Assembly: GCA_008933995.1 (NCBI GenBank)
Contig: WARS01000033.1
Location: 932,501 to 996,500 of the forward strand
Length of the DNA: 64,000 nucleotides
From: Datnioides undecimradiatus
Lineage: Eukaryota > Chordata > Actinopteri > Lobotiformes > Datnioididae
Direction: 5' to 3'
Both the position numbers and the translations under genes were made by a program. The notes beneath the pieces are model-generated. The model made no database searches. It saw only the letters and a list, made by a program, of their open reading frames with translations, and was not told the origin of the DNA. Shown here piece after piece: positions 39,001-59,680 of the stretch; the stretch's first letter is position 1, and each line of letters begins with the position of its first letter.

Positions 39001-42000
39001 CCATGAAAGGAAACATTGACCTGAAACCTCTTTTTTGTGCATGTAATCAACAAAAAACAAGATGTCCCTCAGCTTTGGCCTTCTTTGAGGACATCCTGTT
39101 TCACTTTGATGGAGGTACTCAAGCATTCACCTGCCTTCTGCCTGTTAAGATAAGCTAAAGCAACGTGGGCCCATGCTGGTGCTTGAATTAATTTGATACA
39201 ACACTTAAAAGCTATAATGTTATGCTATGCTAGCAGCTTCCGCCTGCTTCTAGTCTGTCTGGGGAAAACATCATGGACCTATCTCCATACTGCTCATATA
39301 ATGAGCTCCTATACTAACTGAATAAAATATGAGAACACTATAACAGGTGTAACTAAGACAGTTTGGGGCTTATTGGGAAAATCACCTAACAAGCAGTTTC
39401 TACCTTGTTCCAGTCATTATGATTAGCTTAGCCTCAGACGTTATGGACCTGTATTTATCCTGGACAAAGTCATGAAATTGATGTTGGGAAAGAAACTTCA
39501 TCAACTTTTAATATAATTAATTTATTAATAATAGACAATTTATTAATAATAGTATTAACAGGGAATGTCCAGAAAGCTTATATTAGCACAACCCCTGGTC
39601 ATCTGCCTCATTATTTGCTCCAGCTAAGTGATAGAGGCCAGAGGAAAACAGATGTGCTTGTCACCACATCACAGAGCCGGAGAAAAGGCATGACGAGGCC
39701 ACTCGTCTGAAAGGAAGCCACAGCAATATTCCGAAAGTCAAATAATTCATCCGATCTGGCCCGAGCCATTTGTCTGTGTCACAGTTTATGCGATGCTCCC
39801 AAACACTTTGCCTAGCCTCCCAACTTTCCTGTCTCCCATCCTTGAAAGCCAAATCAATCAAGCTTCCCCATGCAGGAAAGTGCCGAAATAAAGAGACAAT
39901 GAAGTGGAATGAGCAAAAGCAGGATTGATAGCATTAAGAGGATTTGGGACAGCGTGTGAGGAATTTTCTGGGCTGTAGTTTTTTTGGGGAGGAGTAGCAC
40001 ACTCCAGTCCACACTGCTGAATAGGAGGTATGCAGATAAATGGAGTCAAAGCAGTGTAATCATATATTCAGGCCCTGGGAAGCAGTCGCTGGCGCTGGTC
40101 TGATGGACGATTGCCGATCTTCATTTCTAGGAGCTAGAAAGACAAAGGTCCGCTGCATAACGTAATCGATCATTTGTCTGTCTGCTCCCAGGGCGAGGCG
40201 GAGGCTCTGACAGAGCTGCATACAGATTGTTGAAGGATTTTTTAATCACACTCGGGGTGAAGATTACTTGAGCTGACTTGTTCAATCTTTTCATACGCAG
40301 ACAGACAAATATACGATGGGATTTTGCCATAAACAAGCTTTCATCCTGACGACACCGTGTTACATCTCACTCGGAATCCAAACAAGTGGCAAAGCTCCGA
40401 TATTTGATTTTATCTTTGATCGGGTCACCTTGTGTCCTTGTACAACGCGCGCACGAGGCAAAAACCTCCACAGTTTATGACACACAGGCTGCTGCTGGTT
40501 TATTCATTTTACATCAATGCACAAACCGGTTGATATGAATCAGCAGCAGGTGTCCACCTCTGGTCCTGACAATGGTGTGTTCCACTCATTCAAACAGAAG
40601 AGAAAAAGAGGAGGTCATAGAAGTTGAAGGACAAGCCCTTTATATTCAAAGTTGCAAAGACCCGTGGCAGATTAGAAAATCCGAGTGCTTTCTTGGCCAG
40701 CTTTGCCAGTGGTCATGGCAGTCCTCGAACACCATTTGATAGACTTGGACATCTGGACCAATGTCAAAGAGTACTTGGCAAGGCGGATACTTTATTGTCC
40801 AGAGGTGAAATGGGACATTTCTGGCTGTTGTTCAGGCATTTAATTTCTAGGAGAAACACAAGCATCTGTTGTCAAGTTCATTTTTCAAATTGGTAGAAGC
40901 TCATTAGCACTTTATAGAGAGCTGGAGCAGTCAAAGCTCCATGGGGATGCAGCGATGCTCTGTCAGGCTTTGAGATTTCGGCCAAGATTTGTTTCAGTAA
41001 TGTTAATAATTACTTTGATGCTAATCAGAAGGACGAGAGAAAGATCTGACTTTGAAATAGAAGGTGGGGAAGAGATGGAATTATTTCACACCATTTTCTC
41101 CACTTAATTCACAATCTGGGCTTCTGACAAAACAAAGCTCAGCTATCGTCTGTCTCTTTCTCTACACTAATCGACTTTTATCTGCGGGACTTTTGCCTTT
41201 GATCTCAGACAGTTAGCAGCAGACTTCTCGACGTGAGCCTCTGACAAAACGGGTGAGGCATATGGTAACACAGTGGGATTCTGGGTAATTTAGCCCCCTT
41301 CACAACGATCGCTCTGCATGAGAATGAAGCCTTGACAGAGGAGGTGAGGAAACTGGGATCGGCTCGAGCTTGTGTCACCAACATGGCCGTCAGGGATGAA
41401 CGCAGTGGTCTCGGACGAAACCAGCTGAGCCAGACAACACTGTGGACATCTGTAAACACACCAAGCAGGCCTCTCATTTCCATAAACCAGTTAACCTGGG
41501 TGGCCAGGTTGTGAGGAATCCTATGCCATCTTATCTGTCCTTTAAGGCAGGGATGAAGTTTTGAATATTGGTAATCTGTTTATATCGGTTTGGTGCATTG
41601 TTAATAAGTTGATTTTGTACCATTTACAGCTGTCTTACACAAGGTTAGAGATCATTCAGTTCTAAAGAGATCACCAATGCACCTGGTGTTTATGCTAAGT
41701 CTTTGGTAAATGTGTCATAAATGTTTTTGTAATCCATGAATAAATACTTAATATGTTCATATCAATTCACTCCTGGATTCGCTGCAGGAGGTATACTGTG
41801 TAATGAAGCAGTCGGTGCAGTCTGCTTTATTTGGGTCGCCAGGCTGTAAAAAATGACTTTGTTGGTGTTTTGGTCATATTGCAGTGATAAATGCTGGCTA
41901 TTAATAAATGCTAAATGAGATGTTAATAAATGGATTTTGGTTTAAATCCTCTAAAACCTCTCTTTTTGCAGAAGATTAGTGGTCCTCCCAGTCAATGCTT

Positions 42001-44519
42001 TATAGCTCAGATATAATATGATAGTAAATAACTTGCGGTGATGGCAAATCTTTTAACTGGGCTTTTGGTTTTGGTTAATAACACGTTTATAAATGTTGTT
42101 ATCTATTAACATAGTTTTATTAACCATTGAATGACTCAATGTGTGTAATATTTTACATTGAGCGTCTGTAGCCCTCATCCAGAAGGTAAGTGGTCATGCA
42201 GCTGAAACAGAGTGTGATCCAAGTCATGGAGATAATGACTCATTATTCTTCATTAGTGTTTAAACAACAAACAGACCACACAAAGACAAGAACCCTGACC
42301 TCCCAGGACAGTATGAGGCCTGCTGAAGTTCAGCGGTCCGTGGATTTGAGCAGGTGGCCACTGTCACACACACACGCTGAGGTAACAGCTTGACTCAGTT
42401 CTCAGGACCTGGACAAGTGTCACCAGGTCTGGACAAATGCTCAACCCCAATGTCATCAGGCCCATTTAACCACAGTGTCATCAGGAGACAATCTCACAAA
42501 GATAAATCCTGTTTTGAAATGATGGATAAAATTTTAATAACAGGAGGCGTTAAATGGGCTAATATAATTCCAATTAAAATGCAAAGATTTTGATCTTTAA
42601 TTGAGAATGTGAGTGAAAGGAACGGATGCTCTAAATGTTTAAACAGAGAGCGTTTGCGTGAGGGGGAGAAATTGGGGGGGGTAAAACGAGACTTTTGGCT
42701 TATTACTTCTGTATCTACATTCATCAATCAGAGCATGAATCTTTAAAACTGGGCTTAAATTACAAAGCATGAGCGCAGCTGTGTAACAGAAATAGCACAG
42801 AGGGGGTGTGAGCCGAGCGTTCCGTGTGTACTGGGTGTATTACTGAGGTGCTTATACTTTTAATTCTTTTAAACTTTCTGATTGGGGAAGTTTTTTTTAC
42901 TTTTTCACCACATATCTATCTGTAGTTACTAGTTGATATGCAGATTAAGAGTTTAAGTGTATTCAGTCAGCTCATAAGATATACAAATATTTATAGATTT
43001 AACTATGTTTGACTCAAAAGCAAAGCTCCAAACAGAGGGGAGATTAAAACAGGCTTATCTGGGTTTGATTCTAGGAAGAGGTCAGCAGCCAAACACAACA
43101 AAGACACCAGAAGGCAAAGGAGAAGATCAGCCTGTCTGTGTATGAGGGGCGGGTGATGCCTGATTGTCTTGGATTTGAAGCCATTTTAAGATATTAGTGT
43201 CTTCATTTAGTATCCTGCAACAATTTTTGACATAAAGTTAAAAGGTTCCATCTACATTACGGATTGCTGCTACTGGTGCCCAAACACCTCAATATTAATT
43301 ACCCTATTAGTATGTAACATTTTCACTTTCCTATAAATTAACACAGTCAACACACTGCTTACAGCTCCAGGGAATGTGCGATCCGGAAGCCAGATGGTTT
43401 GATGGTGGGTCCACTGGGGAGAGGATGGAGCTGGAGACTAATCTGATTCTGGAGAACAGGTGAATCACCTCAATCAGTCTCAGGACACAATAGGCCTCCC
43501 CTACGGGTGAGTAACGTTACATCCACTTAGAATCATTTTCTCTATTTGTTAATATTCTTCAGCAGGATGAGAAGCTGAATAATGAAGAAGCTGAAGATGA
43601 TGATGAGTTAGAGGAGTTCTTCCACCACTGACTGTGTCCAGGACATGAGATCATTCTGTAGATGCTCAGCAGTCTTCATTTGCTCCCTCTGATCATACCA
43701 AACCATGCCCGGTCATGTGTTCTTGGATTTATCTTAACAAAATGCAGCACACGATTTAGGCAATTCTGCCCCTCTTCAAAGTGGAGGTAATTAAATATAA
43801 AGGTACATGTGTCTGGTCCAAAGCACCATGGCTTCGCCTAATGGATTCAAGATTTCTGCCGCTCATCCAACAGCAACAGCAGCGAGGCGTTTATTGTCGC
43901 TGCCAATTGCTGCATGATGAAGATGTGATGGTCCAGGGCAGGAGAGAAGGGGCTCAGGACACCAGGTACGGGTCATTCATCTCAGACAAGACGCTCCATC
44001 CAGGCTCCTCTCCTTGGCCCATTAGAGTTTGAGGGATCAATGTGTGCAGCCGGGAGAGGATCCATCCATCATGTCACCCACACAGCAGCGTGCTCCAACC
44101 CCAACGGGGCTGGCTTCCTGAACCTCACCCTACCCCACACCACAAATATAATTACACCCTGTTTCAGCCTCTTTACACTAAACTGACCCTTAGGACATCC
44201 TCATCTCCCAGGCAGCAGGGCTCCAAGCATGCTCACAGGTTGCCTCGATACAATCGACTGTAGCCTGTTGCATGTCCATCGTAAACTCTGATTAGCTCTT
44301 TCAGAGCGGAAGGCTCGTACATTTTTAGTCTGATGGACCCGAGGTGAACTCAAGTACCGCTTTAGCAATCAATGAATAAAATAAAAGTGCAACAATATTT
44401 CCATACACAACTGACCTGTCAGTGTTTAGGTCAGGTTAGCTACCTCTCTCAGCTACTTAGTCGATAAGCTACTTTTCATTTTTAAACATTCATTTCATTT
44501 TTCAACATTTTTAACCATT
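36093..44519. other. intergenic, no gene recognised
   Basis: No coding evidence. AT-rich sequence at about 41560-42140 repeats short TAATAAATG-like motifs and may be an old transposon remnant that I cannot classify. The 39519 direct repeat lies here. Confidence 0.5.
39519..39552. repeat. short direct repeat, 18-bp period
   Basis: AATTTATTAATAATAG occurs at 39519-39534 and again at 39537-39552, in AT-rich intergenic sequence. Confidence 0.85.
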
Positions 44520-44880
44520 ATCCATTACATTTAGCTATTTCAGTTAATAATATATTACTTTTAACCATTTCAGCTAATAATCTATTACTTTTAGCCATTT
44601 AAGATAATAATCTAGAGCCTTTAGCCATTTCAGCTAATTTATTACTTTTATTCATTTGATAATCTATTACTTCTAGCTAGCTATTTCAACCATTATCTAT
44701 TACTTTTAGCTATTTCAGCAGATATTCTAATGCTTGTACATACTTCAAATAATAATCTATTACTTTGATTTATTTTGTCTGATAATGTATCACTTTTAGC
44801 TAGCTATTTCAACCATTTATCATTAGTTTTACCTTATCTTAACTGTTTGTTCATTATTTTTAACCATCTATTTTAACCAT
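44520..44880. repeat. AT-rich minisatellite, about 40-45 bp period
   Basis: About eight degenerate copies of a unit built from TTTTAGCTATTTCAGCTAAT followed by AATCTATTAC. The pieces CTATTAC, TTTTAGC and ATTTCA recur in constant order, with small length differences. No coding potential. Confidence 0.8.
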
Positions 44881-47629
44881 TCATACTTTATTCTTCACAC
44901 AATCTTAATTCCAACACATCCAGGTGTTGCAGCTGACTGAAATGATCCGGTAATCAATTCATTTTTATTTTGTCACATTAGTTAAATGACTGTAGAACCT
45001 CTTCAAGTACTCCCCGGCAACTGCAGAAGTACCCCCTGGAGTCCACGAGGTTTGGAGTCACTGCCTTAAATAGATATAAACAAAACAATTCTAATGATCT
45101 GGGAGCGTCGTCGCCTTTGATTGATCACTCCCGAGGCAGTTATGAGAGAGTCAGCATCAGGCTGTTCGGGGCCATTTCCAACTCAATCAAACACTGGATT
45201 CTGTGCATGTATAGCAGATTAGGTATTGACCTGCACATTTTTTGAGTACACTCTCAGCAGGACGGCCAAGGATTGTGACACATGATGATGATAGATTTCC
45301 ACTGTATGTCAACACCGCCTGCGATCTCTACCAGAATGGAAAGATATGGAAGATATGGATATAATAACACAAATACATACATTAACATGTCCTCTCTGTC
45401 TGTAAGTAGGTTGTCCAATCACTCAAAGCACATTACAGCCATAGAGCATCTTTGCTTTTAAGATGCAACACCTGCTTTCAGATGTGCGTTTTTGACAGCA
45501 AGCATGCAGAAATAGCCTGTCTGCCTTTTTGCTCGCTGATAAAAAAGATTGTTTCTCTTCCTGACTGACTGAAAAGAGTGTCATTTCAGAGACCCTATTA
45601 GCAGACGACAGTGCTTAAAGCTCACTCAAAGATCAGTCTAGCTGCACAGCAATGATTCTGATTTTTCTGTGCAAAATCTGCTTTCGCTTCCTAGAAAACC
45701 GATTAACTACAGCTCCAAACCCCTGATCAGGTGCAGCTTTCAAATGAACAACTCAACACAATCAGCACCAATTTTGAATGATGTTATGAATCAGAAATCT
45801 GAGAAGCTGTGAAACGTTTATTTCTGCATATTTCATTTGTCTCCCTACCATATTGTCCAATAACGTCAAGCCTGACTCCTGTTTTTAGAGCTATGTTTAG
45901 CCTTGCACCTGGGTTTCGGAGAAACTGTCATCTTTGTTTTCTGCTGAACAGCTGAAGAGACTTGCAGTTGTAATGGATCTTGCTGGGGACCGAGGAGTTG
46001 GAGGGTTGTCGCCTGCAGCTCTTCACCTACCCACACACTGTGATCCTCCATGACTCTGTGACATATTTACAACCCAGCCGCTGACGACATGTGAACCGCA
46101 GTCTTGTTTTGAAGATGCATTGTTGATGAACAATCAGCAATATCATGAAAGACAAATGCATCCCTGGGTTTCCTGTGTTTCACCAGTGAAATGCTTTTAA
46201 TGTAAAGTAACTGTAGGAACGGGTCTTTTATCATTGTAGCATTATCACTTTATTAATACTCTCCTAATATGGCTGTCAGACAAATTTAAGTTCAAAATGA
46301 CTTAATATCTGATAATATTACAAATAGTTTAAAACCATGAACACTCGGGTCTCAGGTCTCAGCTTTTAGGCCTGAGCAGAACTCTGAGCAGGAATTAATG
46401 GGGTGGGAGATTGTGTGAGTTCAAACGGAGAGGAACACAAAAAACAAGCAGTTTGTCATGTTGATAACCCCCCAAACCCCAACGAGAGAGAATCTTAACT
46501 TCAGCACGATTTTATTGTCTCTCACTATAGCTTTTGTGATGTAAAGGCGTCATAATGCTGACCCACAACATGTAAATCACACTGTTTGAATGAAGCGGTG
46601 TATTCAGCGGGTTCCCCAAACGCACTCTTACATTCTCCGTACGGACGCGGAATCCAGTCACAGTCAATCACGCGCAGATGCCTGCGGACATGAAGAAGAG
46701 GCACATCCAGACTTTTGACATGTCTCTGTGAATAAGGGAATTAACTCTGCGCTCATAAATATGTTGGCTGCAAAAGGAATTACCCGTCCCATTCGAGGCG
46801 GCCCATCTTTTCAAAATCCCCCTTTTCTCTATGCAAACAAGACCAATTCATTTGAATAATTCTCACTAAACCTGTCTCATCCACTTGTTTTCCCTTTGAG
46901 AGGCAATCACCCGTTGTCTGCTTGTAATTTATGACCACGGGCAAATCTGCCGTGGTTTTACAGGGTTGCATTAGAAGACATTCCTGTTATTGTGAGGCAT
47001 TATGGTAAATGGGGAAAAATACACTTTTTAATGGAAAAGGACAGGTGCTTTCTGAGGTGGATCCTCAGCCTTATGTGTTTCTGAGGCACCAAAAGGAAGA
47101 TGGATTATTTTGAACAGCTACTTATTCATTATCCACATTATGCAAATAGTTTATCATTGTGAAATGTTTTTAAAAGGCCTTTGAAAGCGACGGCGCAGCC
47201 TCTCGGCTGAATTAAGATGCATCAAGACTGTTGTTGGCTGTTGTGCTGTGGGCTCTAAGAACAACTTTATTACCAGGTTAGTGAGCAAACGGTGCTGCAT
47301 GTAGTTAGCCCCATTACATAATAAGACCTATAGCATGTTTGAGTGAGCCTAAGTCCTGAATTATTATTGATCATCAGCATGTGTCTTTCCTCAATAGGAT
47401 GGATGAACTGCTCAGGAACTGTTCCACCCTGAAAGCCAAGGTTGTCGACGTACTTATGACACCACAGGTTCCTCCGTGCTCCTGGTTGCTGCAGTCTAAT
47501 CTGTAGCTACAGTTACTCCTCCCTTCAGCCCTGGTGAGCCAATCATTGCTGGCTGATGTAAAATGCATCACCACCAATGCTCCATTGTGGGAATGTCACA
47601 CCAGACACCAGATTTACCAGATGTGTGGT
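44881..47629. other. intergenic, no gene recognised
   Basis: No coding evidence. The stretch 46600-46990 is non-repetitive and contains the POU-type octamer ATGCAAAC (about 46832-46839). Another octamer, ATGCAAAT, lies near 47141. Confidence 0.5.
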
Positions 47630-47806
47630 ACAGAGGTAGAGCAGGTCGTTCACGCTCTTTGGCTGCACCATCAGTGTGTGAATGTTGTATGAATGTATTT
47701 TCCTTTCGTTTTCACTCTAATAATCAGTGTAGGAACGTGTGTGAACTCTGGCATGTAGTATAAAGTGCTTTGGGTGGTGAAAGGCTACATAAGTCCATTC
47801 AAAAAC
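47630..47806 (+). repeat. degenerate second copy of the SINE-like element
   Basis: It shares GTAGAGCAGGTCG and CATCAGTGTGTGAATG exactly with the copy at 30563, then a diverged tail (TATAAAGTGCTTT, then CTACATAAGTCCATTC). The B-box region is deleted, so it should not be transcribed by polymerase III. Confidence 0.7.
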
Positions 47807-50489
47807 TCTGTCTACTGTGAAATACAGAGAGATTCATCTGGTGGTGACCACCTTTTAAATCCTTTTAGATCACACTCCTGTCACACTATGCACCTATTGA
47901 ACGATACCTGACAGATACTGAAAAACACCAAAAATATAATTTATTCATGTCGTGTTTTCTGGAAAACTAAATAGAACGTGTGCTTACATCAGCTCAGGCC
48001 AACTAATTTCAACCAGCAATATCAGGACAACCACCAGCCAGTCAAGCATCAGATTCATCAGTTAGCAAGCTAACATGAGCATGGTATGTCTTCAGGAGAC
48101 CTCCACCTCAAACCTTGAGGCTGAATCACTGGAACTCTCCATGTTCATAATGACTCGCCCACTTTCCAGCGTTCCAATCAGATTCCCATCTGCTGATCCC
48201 ATTTCACTCAGAAGCATCATGATACGGAGGCTCTTGAAATGATGTTTCATACTATTCAAATGAACAAAATCAAAAGCTCGGTTGAAGACAGAAGACAGAA
48301 GACAGCGGGGTGGTGGAGGGAGCTGCAGCAGCAAACCGGCTGGGATGAACACATCAGCCATCACTGACACGTAGAAGGCATCAGCATACCTGTGTTTTAT
48401 TCATAAGGCCTTCATATCAACCTTCCAGAGAGTTCCTCATACCCACGCTGAACAGGGGAAAAAGTTGCTCTGGTAATATGCACCTCACTATTATGTGATG
48501 ATAATGGTTATCAGATAAAGGGATATCATTTGTCCACCTGTACCCCATCTAGGCCAGGTGGTGGTGGCAGCAGGCTATGCAAGTTATGGTTGTCCAGACA
48601 TTTCCCAGTTCCTCCTGCAAGATGCAACTATTCCTAATGTCCATTTGCTTTCTCAGGTAACATGTATTGGCAGTAATGTGAATATAGAGTGTGTTCATTG
48701 ATAATAGATAACCTTTGCATGTTGGAAACAGACTCACAGCACAACATTGCAAGGATGGCTGTGGCCGACACCGTACAAGCTTTAACATGCCAGCACAGGT
48801 GAGCCTTTCCCAGCATCCAAACCGGGGGCCAACGACACTGCATGTGGGCTTTGCTCATCAGCTCAACTGCAAATTTCAGACAGCAGATATGATATGATAT
48901 GATATGATATAGACAAATGACGAGGCCAGTCTGTAAAACATGCCCACTAAATATTGTGTGAATCTGTCATCAGATACATCTCAGGAATGCTAAAAGTCTG
49001 GAAAAAGTGGACATAAATCTGAAAGTGCAAACTCAAGACTTTGATCTAAATGATCAGAAGTGTTGCCGTTAGTTATCTGTTGACACGCGGCTCGGGGATG
49101 GGCTCAGCACGGAAGTTATCAACCAAGATATTCATGGGAAAAATCCCTGAGGTCACCAGAGTCAGCTTCCCGTGACCATCGGGGGGGATTTCATTCCGCT
49201 CACACGCTCCTGTCTGGCAGAGGCAGGTAGAAGGAATACAGAGTGGAAGGGTTTGGTGCAGACGCTGAGAAAGTAACGGTTACGGTGGCACAAAGGGCCG
49301 CAGGTTAAACTGTCACACATGACTGCTCGAGCTTGAGGGACCGTTAACTGAACCTGGGGACACGAGAGTCAGCGGGAGAGTGTCAGCACCACTGTGTGGT
49401 CAAATTAGGTAATTACATGTGAGCCCTGCCTGGCCAGGGACTATATTTCACAAGAGAGCCAATGCATTTTCAATAAAACTAATGGCTGCTTTAATGAGTT
49501 TTAATCATGAGATCAATCAAGTGTTGCAGCAAAGGCAAACAAATTTACCAAATTAACATTTATTCATTGATATTCTCTGTTAGACCTTGTATTCATCTCA
49601 GTCAAACTTTGCTAAGATGCATTGGATTCTTGGCAAATTTGAAATAACATTCAAATGAATCTTTTGTTAATTTTCTTAAACTAGTTTAATGGAAAACCTG
49701 AGTTTGATTTACCCGTGTGAAACCCCCCCACACTGCTGCCCACTTGTACTGACTCTGTAGGCCACCAGGGCGCCCTGTAATGCGCTTCTAGAGCCCAAAA
49801 CCACAAGTCTGACTCAGACTTGTTCACCATAAAGCAACAACAGAATGATAACAGCAGGTAAATCTAAGCATGTGAATCAGAACAGACAATGAAAAAAACT
49901 TCCAGGTGTCTATAAGGACTGCTGAGACCTGGACCTGGACTCAAAAACATCTCCTGTACCACAGAGATCTGGAAACATGCACAAATAACAGGTGACACAA
50001 ACACGCAAACACACGCAAAGAGTCATCCAGAGTAAAACAAGACAAACACATCAGCGCATGATGTGAAGGACCAAAGACGAGAGCAAACGCTGGCTGAGTG
50101 GCTCTACTGCGTAGCTGGAATCCAAAGCAACATACAGTCCAGGCTGAGGGATGGAGAGACAGAGACAGCGCCATAGAAACCAGGGAGAAAGAGGAGGAGG
50201 GGTTTGAAAACAGCGTAGCCGCTCAAACACAGCGATCAAGTGTTTTTCAGGAAGTTATCAATGTTCTTCAGACTTTTAATTATCAAAGACCTTAAACATT
50301 GAGAGTCCAGTGGGAGGAGAAGATGCAGATTAACCACGAGAATAAGCAACCCACTGAATGCTGAAGCAATGACTTCTATTCAACCCATTTATATTGGTTT
50401 TTTAAATTACTGTCATCTCTCTGATTGGTCTTTTCTAATGGCAGCTCAGCTCCAAAACCAACACAACCCAGGTCATACTAAAGATACGT
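47807..50489. other. intergenic, 3' of frk
   Basis: Nothing recognisable except the GATAT microsatellite. Open frames are below 95 codons and without domains. Confidence 0.55.
48886..48910. repeat. (GATAT)5 microsatellite
   Basis: Five perfect GATAT units in intergenic sequence 3' of frk. Confidence 0.95.
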
Positions 50490-51556
50490 CATTTAATTGT
50501 GTTATGCATACAATATGATTACATAGACATCGCCACACTCGTAATGTACAATTAGCAAGATTCTGCTCACGGCACTAAAAACATCATGCAAAATCACCAG
50601 AGCATGAGATTATCCACCAGTTAGGCATGCACAGAGACAATGTGGCAGATCTGAGAACAGCTCTGTGGCTATTAACAAAAACCATTATAAAAGAGGGATT
50701 GAGTCCAGTGTCACATTGTTCAGTCATTGAGAAACTATACTGCAAGTCCCACATGAGTAAAATAGCTCATGGGGGGGGGGTACAGTTTATCCGTTTTCAG
50801 GTCAAATTAGATTATTTAAGATGCAAGATGTTAAAATGTGTGAACTTTACATTTTCTTTCTTCTTCATGACCCTGAGCACGCTCTGCAGTTTGTAGCTCT
50901 CTTGCAGCTGGTGCAAAGCAGGAGCCTGAAGTTGAACAGTTTGGTTCTAAAACTTTTGAATTCTGTTAAAAATCATCCGGCTGCTGCATCAGGAATGAGC
51001 TCAGGCGATAGCGCCTGCCACTCACTCAGTCCCGCTCTCAATGACAGCAAAGCCAAACAGACCGAGCAGGTAAACATGACTCATAAATGCGCTCAGGTAC
51101 CTTCTGGTAATGGCTTGGCAGGCGGCCAGCGGAAAGAATGTGTGCTATGCTGGGTGCGAAACGAACTGGTTCAACGGGAAAGACGGGAAGCGGCTCTAAG
51201 TCTCTGCTGGAAGATGCCTCTTCAAGTCAAGTGCACCCTGAGAGCTCGAAGGGACACGTCTGTGGCATGTCTCAAAGTGCATTCGGCTGTCAACGTGTTG
51301 CAACCAGCTGTTGCTGCAGTAAAAGCCTTCTCTTTGCATGGCAGGGACAGTCGCAGTGTTGGCCTGCACGCAGATCAAACAGTCCAGATCCTTCGTCTGT
51401 CTGCAACAGGTGGAATTTTAAAATTACATTCGAATCTATTGAGTCATAAAAACACCAGTGTGTGTTCAGGTTTGGATTCAGCTGATTCTGATCTGGCGTC
51501 GCTGCAGAGAAAATGCAGTTTTTGTTCAATCCAAGCATTCCAGCCCAGTCGGTGCT
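50490..51556 (-). other. frk: probable frk 3'UTR
   Basis: Sequence 3' of the frk stop codon. The nearest plausible polyadenylation hexamer I noted on the minus strand is ATTAAA (50497-50492), which would give a 3'UTR of about 1.06 kb. I saw no AATAAA closer to the stop. The opposite strand carries an unexplained long open frame (50821-51678). Confidence 0.35.
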
Positions 51557-59337
<7,781 letters not shown>

Positions 59338-59680
59338 GGTGCGGTGGTCAATCACAGCGACGCATTCTGTGTCAGCGCGAGAGAAATAAATGGTTTAGGG
59401 AATCCCTTCGCGTCCTCGCTCATGATCCACGTCCCGTCAAGTGAAGAGAGCTCTGACGGATCCCAGGATCAGCCCGGCAGCGGTGGTCTTTGACCGCAGC
59501 TCACACCGAGCTCACGCAACGCGCGCTCAGCGGACCGACTGCGTCTTAAATGGGAGCTTGTTCCTGGTAGGGACCTGGTCCGGTACCTGCACCTGCTGTG
59601 GAATGGGGAGCGGCTCCCGGTGCCTGACGTCACACGCCCTCGGGCGGCCATATTGGAGGAAAGCACCTGTTAAATATAAG
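59338..59680 (-). promoter_or_regulatory. frk: frk 5'UTR and probable promoter
   Basis: A CpG-richer block lies directly upstream of the frk start codon, including GCGCGCTCAGCGGACCGAC around 59521-59540. The in-frame stop at 59395-59397 shows the reading frame does not extend further 5'. No TATA box is recognised and the transcription start is not defined. Confidence 0.45.

Noticed and set aside
1-51556. HS3ST5 or another neighbouring gene
   Set aside because: No sulfotransferase-domain exon (expected as one long frame) and no other recognisable coding exon is present.
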